A stretch of 64,000 bases of DNA from Acanthochromis polyacanthus (lineage: Eukaryota; Chordata; Actinopteri; Pomacentridae): the NCBI RefSeq assembly GCF_021347895.1, contig NC_067117.1:37405567-37469566 (forward strand), written 5' to 3'. The first letter of the stretch is position 1, and each line of letters starts with the position of its first letter. The notes beneath the pieces were generated by a model. It did not search any database and was not told the origin of the DNA. It saw only the letters and a list, made by a program, of their open reading frames with translations. Made by a program: the position numbers and the translations under genes. This document shows positions 47,501 through 57,929 of this stretch, in pieces.

Positions 47501-50500
47501 GATGTTTAAGATGTTCTGGTTGAAGGAATTGCATGGACAGCATATTTGACCAAACTGTGCATTTCAGCTCCGGACCAGCATTTCAAGCGCAGAAAAATCA
47601 TGAAGCCTGCATTAACGTGAACATAATGTGGACATACAAATTTCTTGTGCAGAATGACTTGAAATGTGATCTGTGCGACGGCAAATGATGTTTAAGATGT
47701 TCTGGGTTGAAGGAATTGCATGGATAGCATATTTGACCAAATTGTGCATTTCAGCTCAGTATCAGCATTTGCAGCGCAGAAAAATCATGAAGCCTGCATT
47801 AACGTGAACATAATGTGGACAGACAAATTTCTTGTGCAGAATGACTTGAAATGTGATCTGTATGAAGGCAAATGATGTTTGAGATGTTCTGGTTTGATCC
47901 AGTTGCATGGACAGCATATTTGACCAAACTGTGCATTTCAGCTCACGACCAGCATTTCAAGCGCAGAAAAATCATGAAGCCTGCATTAACGTGAACATAA
48001 TGTGGACAACAAATTTCTTGTGCAGAATGACTTGAAATGTGATCTGTATGAAGGCAAATGATGTTTAAGATGTTCTGGGTTGAAGGAATTGCATGGACAG
48101 CATATTTGACCAAACTGTGCATTTCAGCTCCGGATCAGCATTTGCAGCGCAGAAAAATCATGAAGCCTGCATTAACGTGAACATAATGTGGACAGACAAA
48201 TTTCTTGTGCAGAATGACTTGAAATGTGATCTGTATGAAGGCAAATGATGTTTGAGATGTTCTGGTTTGATCCAGTTGCATGGACAGCATATTTGACCAA
48301 ACTGTGCATTTCAGCTCCGGACCAGCATTTCAAGCGCAGAAAAATCATGAAGCCTGCATTAACGTGAACATAATGTGGACATACAAATTTCTTGTGCAGA
48401 ATGACTTGAAATGTGATCTGTGCGACGGCAAATGATGTTTAAGATGTTCTGGGTTGAAGGAATTGCATGGATAGCATATTTGACCAAATTGTGCATTTCA
48501 GCTCAGTATCAGCATTTGCAGCGCAGAAAAATCATGAAGCCTGCATTAACGTGAACATAATGTGGACACACAAATTTCTTGTGCAGATTGACTTGAAATG
48601 TGATCTGTATGAAGGCAAATGATGTTTGAGATGTTCTGGTTTGAACCAATTGCATGGACAGCATTTTTGAGCACACTGTGCATATGATTTCACGACCAGC
48701 ATTTCAAGCGCAGAAAAATGATGAAGCCTTCATTAACGTGAAAATCATCTGGACACAGAAGTTTCTCCTTCAGAATTACTTGAAATGTGATCCATATGAA
48801 GGCAAATGACGTTTAAGATGTTCTGGGTTGAAGGAATTGCATGTACAGCATATTTGACCAAACTGTGCATTTCAGCTCCGGACCAGCATTTCAAGCGCAG
48901 AAAAATCATGAAGCCTGCATTAACGTGAACATAATGTGGACATACAAATTTCTTGTGCAGAATGACTTGAAATGTGATCTGTGCGACGGCAAATGATGTT
49001 TAAGATGTTCTGGGTTGAAGGAATTGCATGGATAGCATATTTGACCAAATTGTGCATTTCAGCTCAGTATCAGCATTTGCAGCGCAGAAAAATCATGAAG
49101 CCTGCATTAACGTGAACATAATGTGGACAGACAAATTTCTTGTGCAGAATGACTTGAAATGTGATCTGTATGAAGGCAAATGATGTTTGAGATGTTCTGG
49201 TTTGATCCAGTTGCATGGACAGCATATTTGACCAAACTGTGCATTTCAGCTCCGGACCAGCATTTCAAGCGCAGAAAAATCATGAAGCCTGCATTAACGT
49301 GAACATAATGTGGACATACAAATTTCTTGTGCAGAATGACTTGAAATGTGATCTGTGCGACGGCAAATGATGTTTAAGATGTTCTGGGTTGAAGGAATTG
49401 CATGGATAGCATATTTGACCAAATTGTGCATTTCAGCTCAGTATCAGCATTTGCAGCGCAGAAAAATCATGAAGCCTGCATTAACGTGAACATAATGTGG
49501 ACACACAAATTTCTTGTGCAGAATGACTTGAAATGTGATCTGTATGAAGGCAAATGATGTTTAAGATGTTCTGGGTTGAAGGAATTGCATGGACAGCATA
49601 TTTGACCAAATTGTGCATTTCAGCTCCGGATCAGCATTTCAAGCGCAGAAAAATCATGAAGCCTGCATTAACGTGAACATAATGTGGACACACAAATTTC
49701 TTGTGCAGAATTGACTTGAAATGTGATCTGTATGAAGGCAAATGATGTTTAAGATGTTCTGGGTTGAAGAATTGCATGGACAGCATATTTGACCAAACTG
49801 TGCATTTCAGCTCCGGACCAGCATTTCAAGCGCAGAAAAATCATGAAGCCTGCATTAACGTGAACATAATGTGGACATACAAATTTCTTGTGCAGAATGA
49901 CTTGAAATGTGATCTGTATGAAGGCAAATGATGTTTAAGATGTTCTGGGTTGATCCAGTTGCATGGACAGCATATTTGACCAAACTGTGCATTTCAGCTC
50001 CGGACCAGCATTTCAAGCGCAGAAAAATCATGAAGCCTGCATTAACGTGAACATAATGTGGACATACAAATTTCTTGTGCAGAATGACTTGAAATGTGAT
50101 CTGTGCGACGGCAAATGATGTTTAAGATGTTCTGGGTTGAAGGAATTGCATGGATAGCATATTTGACCAAATTGTGCATTTCAGCTCAGTATCAGCATTT
50201 GCAGCGCAGAAAAATCATGAAGCCTGCATTAACGTGAACATAATGTGGACAGACAAATTTCTTGTGCAGAATGACTTGAAATGTGATCTGTATGAAGGCA
50301 AATGATGTTTGAGATGTTCTGGTTTGATCCAGTTGCATGGACAGCATATTTGACCAAACTGTGCATTTCAGCTCCGGACCAGCATTTCAAGCGCAGAAAA
50401 ATCATGAAGCCTGCATTAACGTGAACATAATGTGGACATACAAATTTCTTGTGCAGAATGACTTGAAATGTGATCTGTGCGACGGCAAATGATGTTTAAG

Positions 50501-53500
50501 ATGTTCTGGGTTGAAGGAATTGCATGGATAGCATATTTGACCAAATTGTGCATTTCAGCTCCGGACCAGCATTTCAAGCGCAGAAAAATCATGAAGCCTG
50601 CATTAACGTGAACATAATGTGGACATACAAATTTCTTGTGCAGAATGACTTGAAATGTGATCTGTGCGACGGCAAATGATGTTTAAGATGTTCTGGGTTG
50701 AAGGAATTGCATGGATAGCATATTTGACCAAATTGTGCATTTCAGCTCAGTATCAGCATTTGCAGCGCAGAAAAATCATGAAGCCTGCATTAACGTGAAC
50801 ATAATGTGGACAGACAAATTTCTTGTGCAGAATGACTTGAAATGTGATCTGTATGAAGGCAAATGATGTTTGAGATGTTCTGGTTTGATCCAGTTGCATG
50901 GACAGCATATTTGACCAAACTGTGCATTTCAGCTCCGGACCAGCATTTCAAGCGCAGAAAAATCATGAAGCCTGCATTAACGTGAACATAATGTGGACAT
51001 ACAAATTTCTTGTGCAGAATGACTTGAAATGTGATCTGTGCGACGGCAAATGATGTTTAAGATGTTCTGGGTTGAAGGAATTGCATGGACAGCATATTTG
51101 ACCAAATTGTGCATTTCAGCTCAGTATCAGCATTTGCAGCGCAGAAAAATCATGAAGCCTGCATTAACGTGAACATAATGTGGACACACAAATTTCTTGT
51201 GCAGATTGACTTGAAATGTGATCTGTATGAAGGCAAATGATGTTTGAGATGTTCTGGTTTGAACCAATTGCATGGACAGCATTTTTGAGCACACTGTGCA
51301 TATGATTTCACGACCAGCATTTCAAGCGCAGAAAAATGATGAAGCCTTCATTAACGTGAAAATCATCTGGACACAGAAGTTTCTCCTTCAGAATTACTTG
51401 AAATGTGATCCATATGAAGGCAAATGACGTTTAAGATGTTCTGGGTTGAAGGAATTGCATGTACAGCATATTTGACCAAACTGTGCATTTCAGCTCCGGA
51501 CCAGCATTTCAAGCGCAGAAAAATCATGAAGCCTGCATTAACGTGAACATAATGTGGACATACAAATTTCTTGTGCAGAATGACTTGAAATGTGATCTGT
51601 GCGACGGCAAATGATGTTTAAGATGTTCTGGGTTGAAGGAATTGCATGGATAGCATATTTGACCAAATTGTGCATTTCAGCTCAGTATCAGCATTTGCAG
51701 CGCAGAAAAATCATGAAGCCTGCATTAACGTGAACATAATGTGGACAGACAAATTTCTTGTGCAGAATGACTTGAAATGTGATCTGTATGAAGGCAAATG
51801 ATGTTTAAGATGTTCTGGTTTGATCCAGTTGCATGGACAGCATATTTGACAACACTGTGCATATGATTTCACGACCAGCATTTCAAGAGCAGAGAAATCA
51901 TGAAAGCGTCATGAACGTAAAGTTCATGTTTAACACACAAAGTTCTTGTTCAAATGTGATCTGTATGATGGCAAATGATGTTGAAGATGTTGAAGGAATT
52001 GCATGGACAGCTTATTTGACCAAACTGTGCATTTCAGCTCCGGACCAGCATTTCAAGCGCAGAAAAATCATGAAGCCTGCATTAACGTGAACATAATGTA
52101 GACAGACAAATTTCTTGTGCAGATTGACTTGACATGTCATCTGTATGAAGACAAATGATGTTGAAGATGTTCTGGTTCGAAAGAATTGCATGGACAGCAT
52201 ATTTGACCAAATTGTGTACTTCAGGCCAGGATCATTATTTTAAGCGCAGAAAAATGATGAAGCCTTCATTAACGTGAAAATAATCTGGACACAGAAGTTT
52301 CTCCTTCAGAATTACTTGAAATGTGATCCATATGAAGGCAAATGATGTTTAAGATGTTCTGGGTTGAAGGAATTGCATGTACAGCATATTTGACCAAACT
52401 GTGCATTTCAGCTCCGGACCAGCATTTCAAGCGCAAAAAAATCATGAAGCCTGCATTAACGTGAACATAATGTGGACACACAAATTTCTTGTGCAGATTG
52501 ACTTGAAATGTGATCTGTATGAAGGCAAATGATGTTTGAGATGTTCTGGTTTGATCCAGTTGCATGGACAGCATATTTGACCAAACTGTGCATTTCAGCT
52601 CCGGACCAGCATTTCAAGCGCAGAAAAATCATGAAGCCTGCATTAACGTGAACATAATGTGGACATACAAATTTCTTGTGCAGAATGACTTGAAATGTGA
52701 TCTGTGCGACGGCAAATGATGTTTAAGATGTTCTGGGTTGAAGGAATTGCATGGACAGCATATTTGACCAAATTGTGCATTTCAGCTCAGTATCAGCATT
52801 TGCAGCGCAGAAAAATCATGAAGCCTGCATTAACGTGAACATAATGTGGACACACAAATTTCTTGTGCAGATTGACTTGAAATGTGATCTGTATGAAGGC
52901 AAATGATGTTTGAGATGTTCTGGTTTGAACCAATTGCATGGACAGCATTTTTGAACACACTGTGCATATGATTTCACGACCAGCATTTCAAGCGCAGAAA
53001 AATGATGAAGCCTTCATTAACGTGAAAATCATCTGGACACAGAAGTTTCTCCTTCAGAATTACTTGAAATGTGATCCATATGAAGGCAAATGACGTTTAA
53101 GATGTTCTGGGTTGAAGGAATTGCATGTACAGCATATTTGACCAAACTGTGCATTTCAGCTCCGGACCAGCATTTCAAGCGCAGAAAAATCATGAAGCCT
53201 GCATTAACGTGAACATAATGTGGACACACAAATTTCTTGTGCAGATTGACATGAAATGTGATCTGTATGAAGGCAAATGATGTTTGAGATGTTCTGGTTT
53301 GATCCAGTTGCATGGACAGCATATTTGACCAAATTGTGCATTTCAGCTCCGGACCAGCATTTCAAGCGCAGAAAAATCATGAAGCCTGCATTAACGTGAA
53401 CATAATGTGGACATACAAATTTCTTGTGCAGAATGACTTGAAATGTGATCTGTGCGACGGCAAATGATGTTTAAGATGTTCTGGGTTGAAGGAATTGCAT

Positions 53501-54258
53501 GGATAGCATATTTGACCAAATTGTGCATTTCAGCTCAGTATCAGCATTTGCAGCGCAGAAAAATCATGAAGCCTGCATTAACGTGAACATAATGTGGACA
53601 GACAAATTTCTTGTGCAGAATGACTTGAAATGTGATCTGTATGAAGGCAAATGATGTTTAAGATGTTCTGGTTTGATCCAGTTGCATGGACAGCATATTT
53701 GACAACACTGTGCATATGATTTCACGACCAGCATTTCAAGAGCAGAGAAATCATGAAAGCGTCATGAACGTAAAGTTCATGTTTAACACACAAAGTTCTT
53801 GTTCAAATGTGATCTGTATGATGGCAAATGATGTTGAAGATGTTGAAGGAATTGCATGGACAGCTTATTTGACCAAACTGTGCATTTCAGCTCCGGACCA
53901 GCATTTCAAGCGCAGAAAAATCATGAAGCCTGCATTAACGTGAACATAATGTAGACAGACAAATTTCTTGTGCAGATTGACTTGACATGTCATCTGTATG
54001 AAGACAAATGATGTTGAAGATGTTCTGGTTCGAAAGAATTGCATGGACAGCATATTTGACCAAATTGTGTACTTCAGCCCAGGATCATTATTTTAAGCGC
54101 AGAAAAATCATGAAGCCTGCATTAACGTGAACATAATGTGGACACACAAATTTCTTGTGCAGAATGACTTGAAATGTGATCTGTATGAAGGCAAATGATG
54201 TTTAAGATGTTCTGGGTTGAAGGAATTGCATGGACAGCATATTTGACCAAATTGTGCA
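29591..54258 (-). repeat. Satellite array, right block part 2 with higher-order structure
   Basis: About 130 monomers by length. Four recurrent full monomer types can be told apart: A (gacatacaaat, gcgacggc, often gatagc, cagcatttgcagc); B (gacagacaaat, ttgatccagttg, ctccggaccagc); C (acacacaaat, ttgaaccaattg, tttttgagcacac); D (gaagccttcatt, cacagaagtttctcc). From about 40 to 53 kb they run as A-B dimers (374 bp) and A-C-D trimers (561 bp; for example the A motifs at 43,497 and 44,058). A 543-bp trimer with a short monomer is duplicated at about 30,534 and 31,077. A block containing the short monomer recurs at 36,172, 39,149, 51,833 and 53,686. No gene lies in this stretch. Confidence 0.95.
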
Positions 54259-54362
54259 TGTTCTGGCTCCTATGAGCCACCTTAATATGTTTTTCTATTT
54301 TATGTGGTCGAATTTAGTGTTCAGTTGCTCCTAGTGTAAGTTTCATGACATTCTCAGTTAAG

Positions 54363-54376
54363 CCGCTAGAGGGCGC
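54363..54376 (+). promoter_or_regulatory. CTCF-like site in the 5' LTR
   Basis: CCGCTAGAGGGCGC matches the vertebrate CTCF core consensus CCASYAGRKGGCRS at 13 of 14 positions (G instead of A at position 3). The consensus is from general knowledge; binding is inferred. Confidence 0.55.
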
Positions 54377-54472
54377 CACTTGTCTAGTGGAATCCCAGTG
54401 AGTGAGAGCAGTGAAAGAAATCAGTTGAGTTTCCTGTGCCTGCATACGCTGTGTCCTCAGCCAGCACAGCCT

Positions 54473-54750
54473 GTAAGTGCTTCAAAAGGAAAAAAATGAT
54501 ATTGTGCATCTGTATATTTAGTACTAGATGTCTTGTGGTTCATCCTGTTATCAGCTAATTCTAGGCGGAAATATGCATGTTTTCAGGCGTTAGCATATGG
54601 CGCTAACTAGCGTTAGCTTTAGCCAGTTTGTTAGTAACTTTAACTGTGCAATGGAGGTTTTGGTCTGTTTTCTGGGGTAAGGTCATTTTATATTATTTTG
54701 TACATTTGCAATGTCACTCATACATTCCCTCTCTCTCTGTTTAATTGCAG
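54473..54750 (+). other. Intron-like segment inside the 5' LTR
   Basis: A strong donor (CT|GTAAGTGC) at 54473 and an acceptor with pyrimidine tract (ctctctctgtttaattgcag) ending at 54750 bound 278 bases. The same segment lies at 61036-61313 in the 3' LTR. If the transcript starts upstream of 54473, this would be a 5' UTR intron. No transcript evidence is available. Confidence 0.45.
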
Positions 54751-54789
54751 TTTTACCGCCATACGACACACATCACACACACCATGTCA

Positions 54790-54795
54790 AATAAA
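54790..54795 (+). terminator. AATAAA in the 5' LTR
   Basis: This hexamer is identical to the one at 61353-61358 in the 3' LTR. In the 5' copy it would have to be bypassed for full-length transcription, as in other LTR elements. Confidence 0.5.
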
Positions 54796-54941
54796 TCAGT
54801 CTAATGAAACAATGGTGTTGTGATTCGACTGGTGGTTAACTACCTGCCTAGCCAACCAAGTGCGAGGGCAGGACAGTAAAAAGGCTTGTGAACGACTATC
54901 GCAGGAGGTTCAGCACGCAGCCATCAGACCCAGATGCAACA

Positions 54942-57929
54942 ATGCAGTCGCCTAAAGAGGAGCACCTCGAGGTCCGGTCCGTTTGCTCCAGTTCATCCTC
55001 CAGATCCCGCAGCTCACTCACCAAGGCAGCAGTCGAAGCACGTGCCAAGGCTGAAGCAGCACGTGCCAGAGCGGAGTTCGCACGACGAGAGATCGAGATA
55101 AAAATGAAACAAGCAGAGTTAAGTGCCACCTTAGAAGTGCTTAAAGAAGAAAAAGAAGCAGAGGCCGCCTTTGCTGAAGCCAATGTGTTTGAAGCCGCAA
55201 TAGCAGAGGAGGTAAATGGGGAAATGATGTCAAAACGTTCATTTGAAAAACAACATGGGGAATCAAAACAAGATGGAGACAAGGCACAAACCAAATTGAC
55301 CTCTCACGCGCTAAGCCATCTTCAAGCTACAACACATTTAGACAAAGTACAAAGGTTCCTCAGAAAAACACCAGATGACCTCGGTGAAGACGCACCAGAC
55401 ACCAAGCAATTCACTCCTATGAAACAACGTGCCATAAGCCCGCTTCCTGATCCAGCAGCCTCGTTTGAGTATGAACCTCACACAAACAAAAAGAATGATA
55501 GAGATGAATTTGGTCTCTCCCTACCAGCCTCCACCACCCATGAGCGACATGGCTTCGAGTATGTGAGTACCACAGCCCAGCCAATGAACTCCTTCTCCCC
55601 CTATAGTTCGCCATTCCAGCCAAAGCAACATGACAATAGGGACAGTGAATTTGCCAGTCTCGCTAAATTTCTGGCTAAACGAAATCTAGTCACAGATGGG
55701 TTAACAAGGTTTACTGACAGAGCAGAGGATTATTGGGCATGGAGAGCCTCCTTTCATAATGCCATAGAGGGCATAAGCTTAAAACCAGGCGAAGAGTTAG
55801 ATTTGCTCACCCGGTGGCTTGGAGATGAGTCATCCAAACATGCTAAACGCATACGTTGTGTCCATCTCAACAATCCTGCGGAAGGTCTATATCAAGTCTG
55901 GACGAGGTTAGAAGAATGTTATGGCACTTCAGAGGCTATCGAGAAGTCTCTCCTTGACAGACTCGAACACTTTCCCAGAGTTTTAAACAAAGAGCCCCAA
56001 AAACTCAGAGAACTTAGTGACCTGCTCTCTGAAATTGATGCAGCCAAATCTGATGGTTCTTTACCTGGACTTGTGTATTTAGACACCTCTCGTGGCATTG
56101 CTCCAGTTGTTGATAAGTTGCCAATAAATCTTCAGGACAAGTGGATGTCAGAGGGGACAAGATACAAGCAAAAATACAAGGTTTGTTTCCCTCCTTTTTC
56201 ATTCTTCTGTCACTTCGTACAAGACGAAGCAAGAATGAGAAATGACCCCAGTTTTAAGTTAGTGTCTTCTACTCCCACATGCACCCCACCTCGTGACAAC
56301 CACTACACAAGATTTGCAAAACCCAGACCATCTGTTGCTGTCCACAAAACAGAGGTAAACAAAACAAGTGAGTTCACAAACAAACAGTGTCCAATCCATA
56401 AGAAACCGCACTCACTGAAAACATGCAGGGGTTTTAGAGGAAAGACACTAGATGAGCGCAAAGCATATCTTAAAGAGCACAACATTTGCTTTAGGTGCTG
56501 CGATTCTTCTACTCACCAAGCAAAGGATTGTAAGGAGGCAATCACATGCTCAGAGTGCAACAGTAACAAACATATTGCTGCACTGCACGCAGGTCCTGCT
56601 CCCTGGTCGCACAAGATAAAAGCTCAAAACACTACTGTAGACCAGAGCGGGGAGCTCAGAGAAGAGTATGGCGGGGAGAATGCTGCAGACAGTTTACAGA
56701 CCAGCTCAGCATGCACTCGAGTTTGTGGGGACTTAAGTGGGGGGCGCTCCTGCTCTAAAATATGCCAGGCCTACATCTATTCCCAGGGGCACCCAAACAG
56801 GAAGGTCAAGGTTTACACTATCATTGACGACCAGAGCAATAGGTCATTGGCCAAGTCGAGTCTTTTTGATACCTTTGACATTTCACTGAGCAATGTAGCT
56901 CCATACACAATCAAGACATGCAATGGGGTTTCTATGACAAATGGACGCATAGCTGAGAATCTCGTTATACAGTCTGTTGATGGCCAATTCAGCTCTCCTC
57001 TGCCCTCTCTACTAGAGTGTGATTCGCTCCCAGACAACAAGTCCGATATCCCCACACCAGAAGTCGCTCTAGCCCATTCTCACCTTAAACATCTCGCACA
57101 CCAAATCCAGCCTCTCGATCCTAAGGCTGAGATTTTGCTGCTGTTAGGCAGAGACATTATACAAGTGCACAAGGTATTTGAACGAGTGAATGGCCCAGTT
57201 AATGCTCCGTTTGCCCAGAGACTTGCACTCGGCTGGGTTATTGTCGGGGATGTATGCCTAAAGGGAGCTCATAAGCCAGCTGTTGTGGGCTCATACAGAA
57301 CTACTGTTCTGGAGAATGGGCGCCCAAGTCTCCTACCACCCTGCCAGAACACCTTTCATGTCAAAGAGCATCCCCAGACACACAGCAAGCCTTGGGAAGC
57401 TCACAGCTCATCTCAAATAGGGGAGCAAATATTTCAGCAAACCGAAAGTGATGAAAGGCTTGCACATTCCCACGAAGACCGAGCCTTTCTACACATCATG
57501 GAAAGAGACTTTTATCAAGACAATGCAAACAACTGGATCGCTCCACTTCCTTTCCGCACACCAAGAACCCGACTCCCAAACAACAGGGGTCTAGCACTCA
57601 GCCGTTTGGAGTCACTGTGTCGCACATTAAAGAAGCGTCCGGAGATGGAGAGACATTTTATGGACTTTATGCAGGGGTTGTTTGACAAAGATCACGCAGA
57701 ACTCGCACCAGCTCTTGGGGAAGAAGAAGAATGCTGGTATCTGCCCTTCTTTGGTGTCTATCACCCGCAGAAACCGGGGAACATAAGGGTGGTGTTTGAC
57801 TCCAGTGCTAAGTTTCAGGGGGTGTCTTTAAATGATGTGTTGCTCACAGGGCCAAATATGAACAACAGTCTTGTCGGAGTGCTGGTCCGTTTCAGAGAAG
57901 AAGCTGTGGCTGTTACGGCGGACATATAA
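54942..57929 (+). CDS. BEL/Pao Gag-protease and start of reverse transcriptase
   Basis: The frame is open from 54888 (a GTG), but the first ATG is at 54942, giving 995 codons to the TAA at 57927. The N-terminus is Ser-rich and then an Ala/Arg/Glu coiled coil (residues about 10-100). Residues about 240-450 match the BEL gag-like region (AEDYWAWRASF, LEECYGTSEAIEKSLLDRL). Zinc-binding cysteines start at residue 516 (CFRC...H...C, then CSEC...H). The aspartic protease has its DDQS motif at residues 629-632 and LLGRDII further on. The frame then enters reverse transcriptase (NIRVVFDSSAKFQGVSLND) and stops in the motif A region right after VTADI. The following frame continues in the same phase, so the stop is a point interruption of one polyprotein. 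Normal role: retrotransposon particle and replication enzymes. Confidence 0.9.
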   Translation: MQSPKEEHLEVRSVCSSSSSRSRSSLTKAAVEARAKAEAARARAEFARREIEIKMKQAELSATLEVLKEEKEAEAAFAEANVFEAAIAEEVNGEMMSKRSFEKQHGESKQDGDKAQTKLTSHALSHLQATTHLDKVQRFLRKTPDDLGEDAPDTKQFTPMKQRAISPLPDPAASFEYEPHTNKKNDRDEFGLSLPASTTHERHGFEYVSTTAQPMNSFSPYSSPFQPKQHDNRDSEFASLAKFLAKRNLVTDGLTRFTDRAEDYWAWRASFHNAIEGISLKPGEELDLLTRWLGDESSKHAKRIRCVHLNNPAEGLYQVWTRLEECYGTSEAIEKSLLDRLEHFPRVLNKEPQKLRELSDLLSEIDAAKSDGSLPGLVYLDTSRGIAPVVDKLPINLQDKWMSEGTRYKQKYKVCFPPFSFFCHFVQDEARMRNDPSFKLVSSTPTCTPPRDNHYTRFAKPRPSVAVHKTEVNKTSEFTNKQCPIHKKPHSLKTCRGFRGKTLDERKAYLKEHNICFRCCDSSTHQAKDCKEAITCSECNSNKHIAALHAGPAPWSHKIKAQNTTVDQSGELREEYGGENAADSLQTSSACTRVCGDLSGGRSCSKICQAYIYSQGHPNRKVKVYTIIDDQSNRSLAKSSLFDTFDISLSNVAPYTIKTCNGVSMTNGRIAENLVIQSVDGQFSSPLPSLLECDSLPDNKSDIPTPEVALAHSHLKHLAHQIQPLDPKAEILLLLGRDIIQVHKVFERVNGPVNAPFAQRLALGWVIVGDVCLKGAHKPAVVGSYRTTVLENGRPSLLPPCQNTFHVKEHPQTHSKPWEAHSSSQIGEQIFQQTESDERLAHSHEDRAFLHIMERDFYQDNANNWIAPLPFRTPRTRLPNNRGLALSRLESLCRTLKKRPEMERHFMDFMQGLFDKDHAELAPALGEEEECWYLPFFGVYHPQKPGNIRVVFDSSAKFQGVSLNDVLLTGPNMNNSLVGVLVRFREEAVAVTADI

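Larger units (their letters stand above)
54259..54875 (+). repeat. 5' LTR of the BEL/Pao element
   Basis: It begins TGTTCTGGCTCC and ends GGGCAGGACA, giving TG...CA ends. It contains the CTCF-like site, an intron-like segment and AATAAA listed separately, plus a six-codon upstream frame (atgtcaaataaatcagtctaa at about 54784). Confidence 0.95.
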
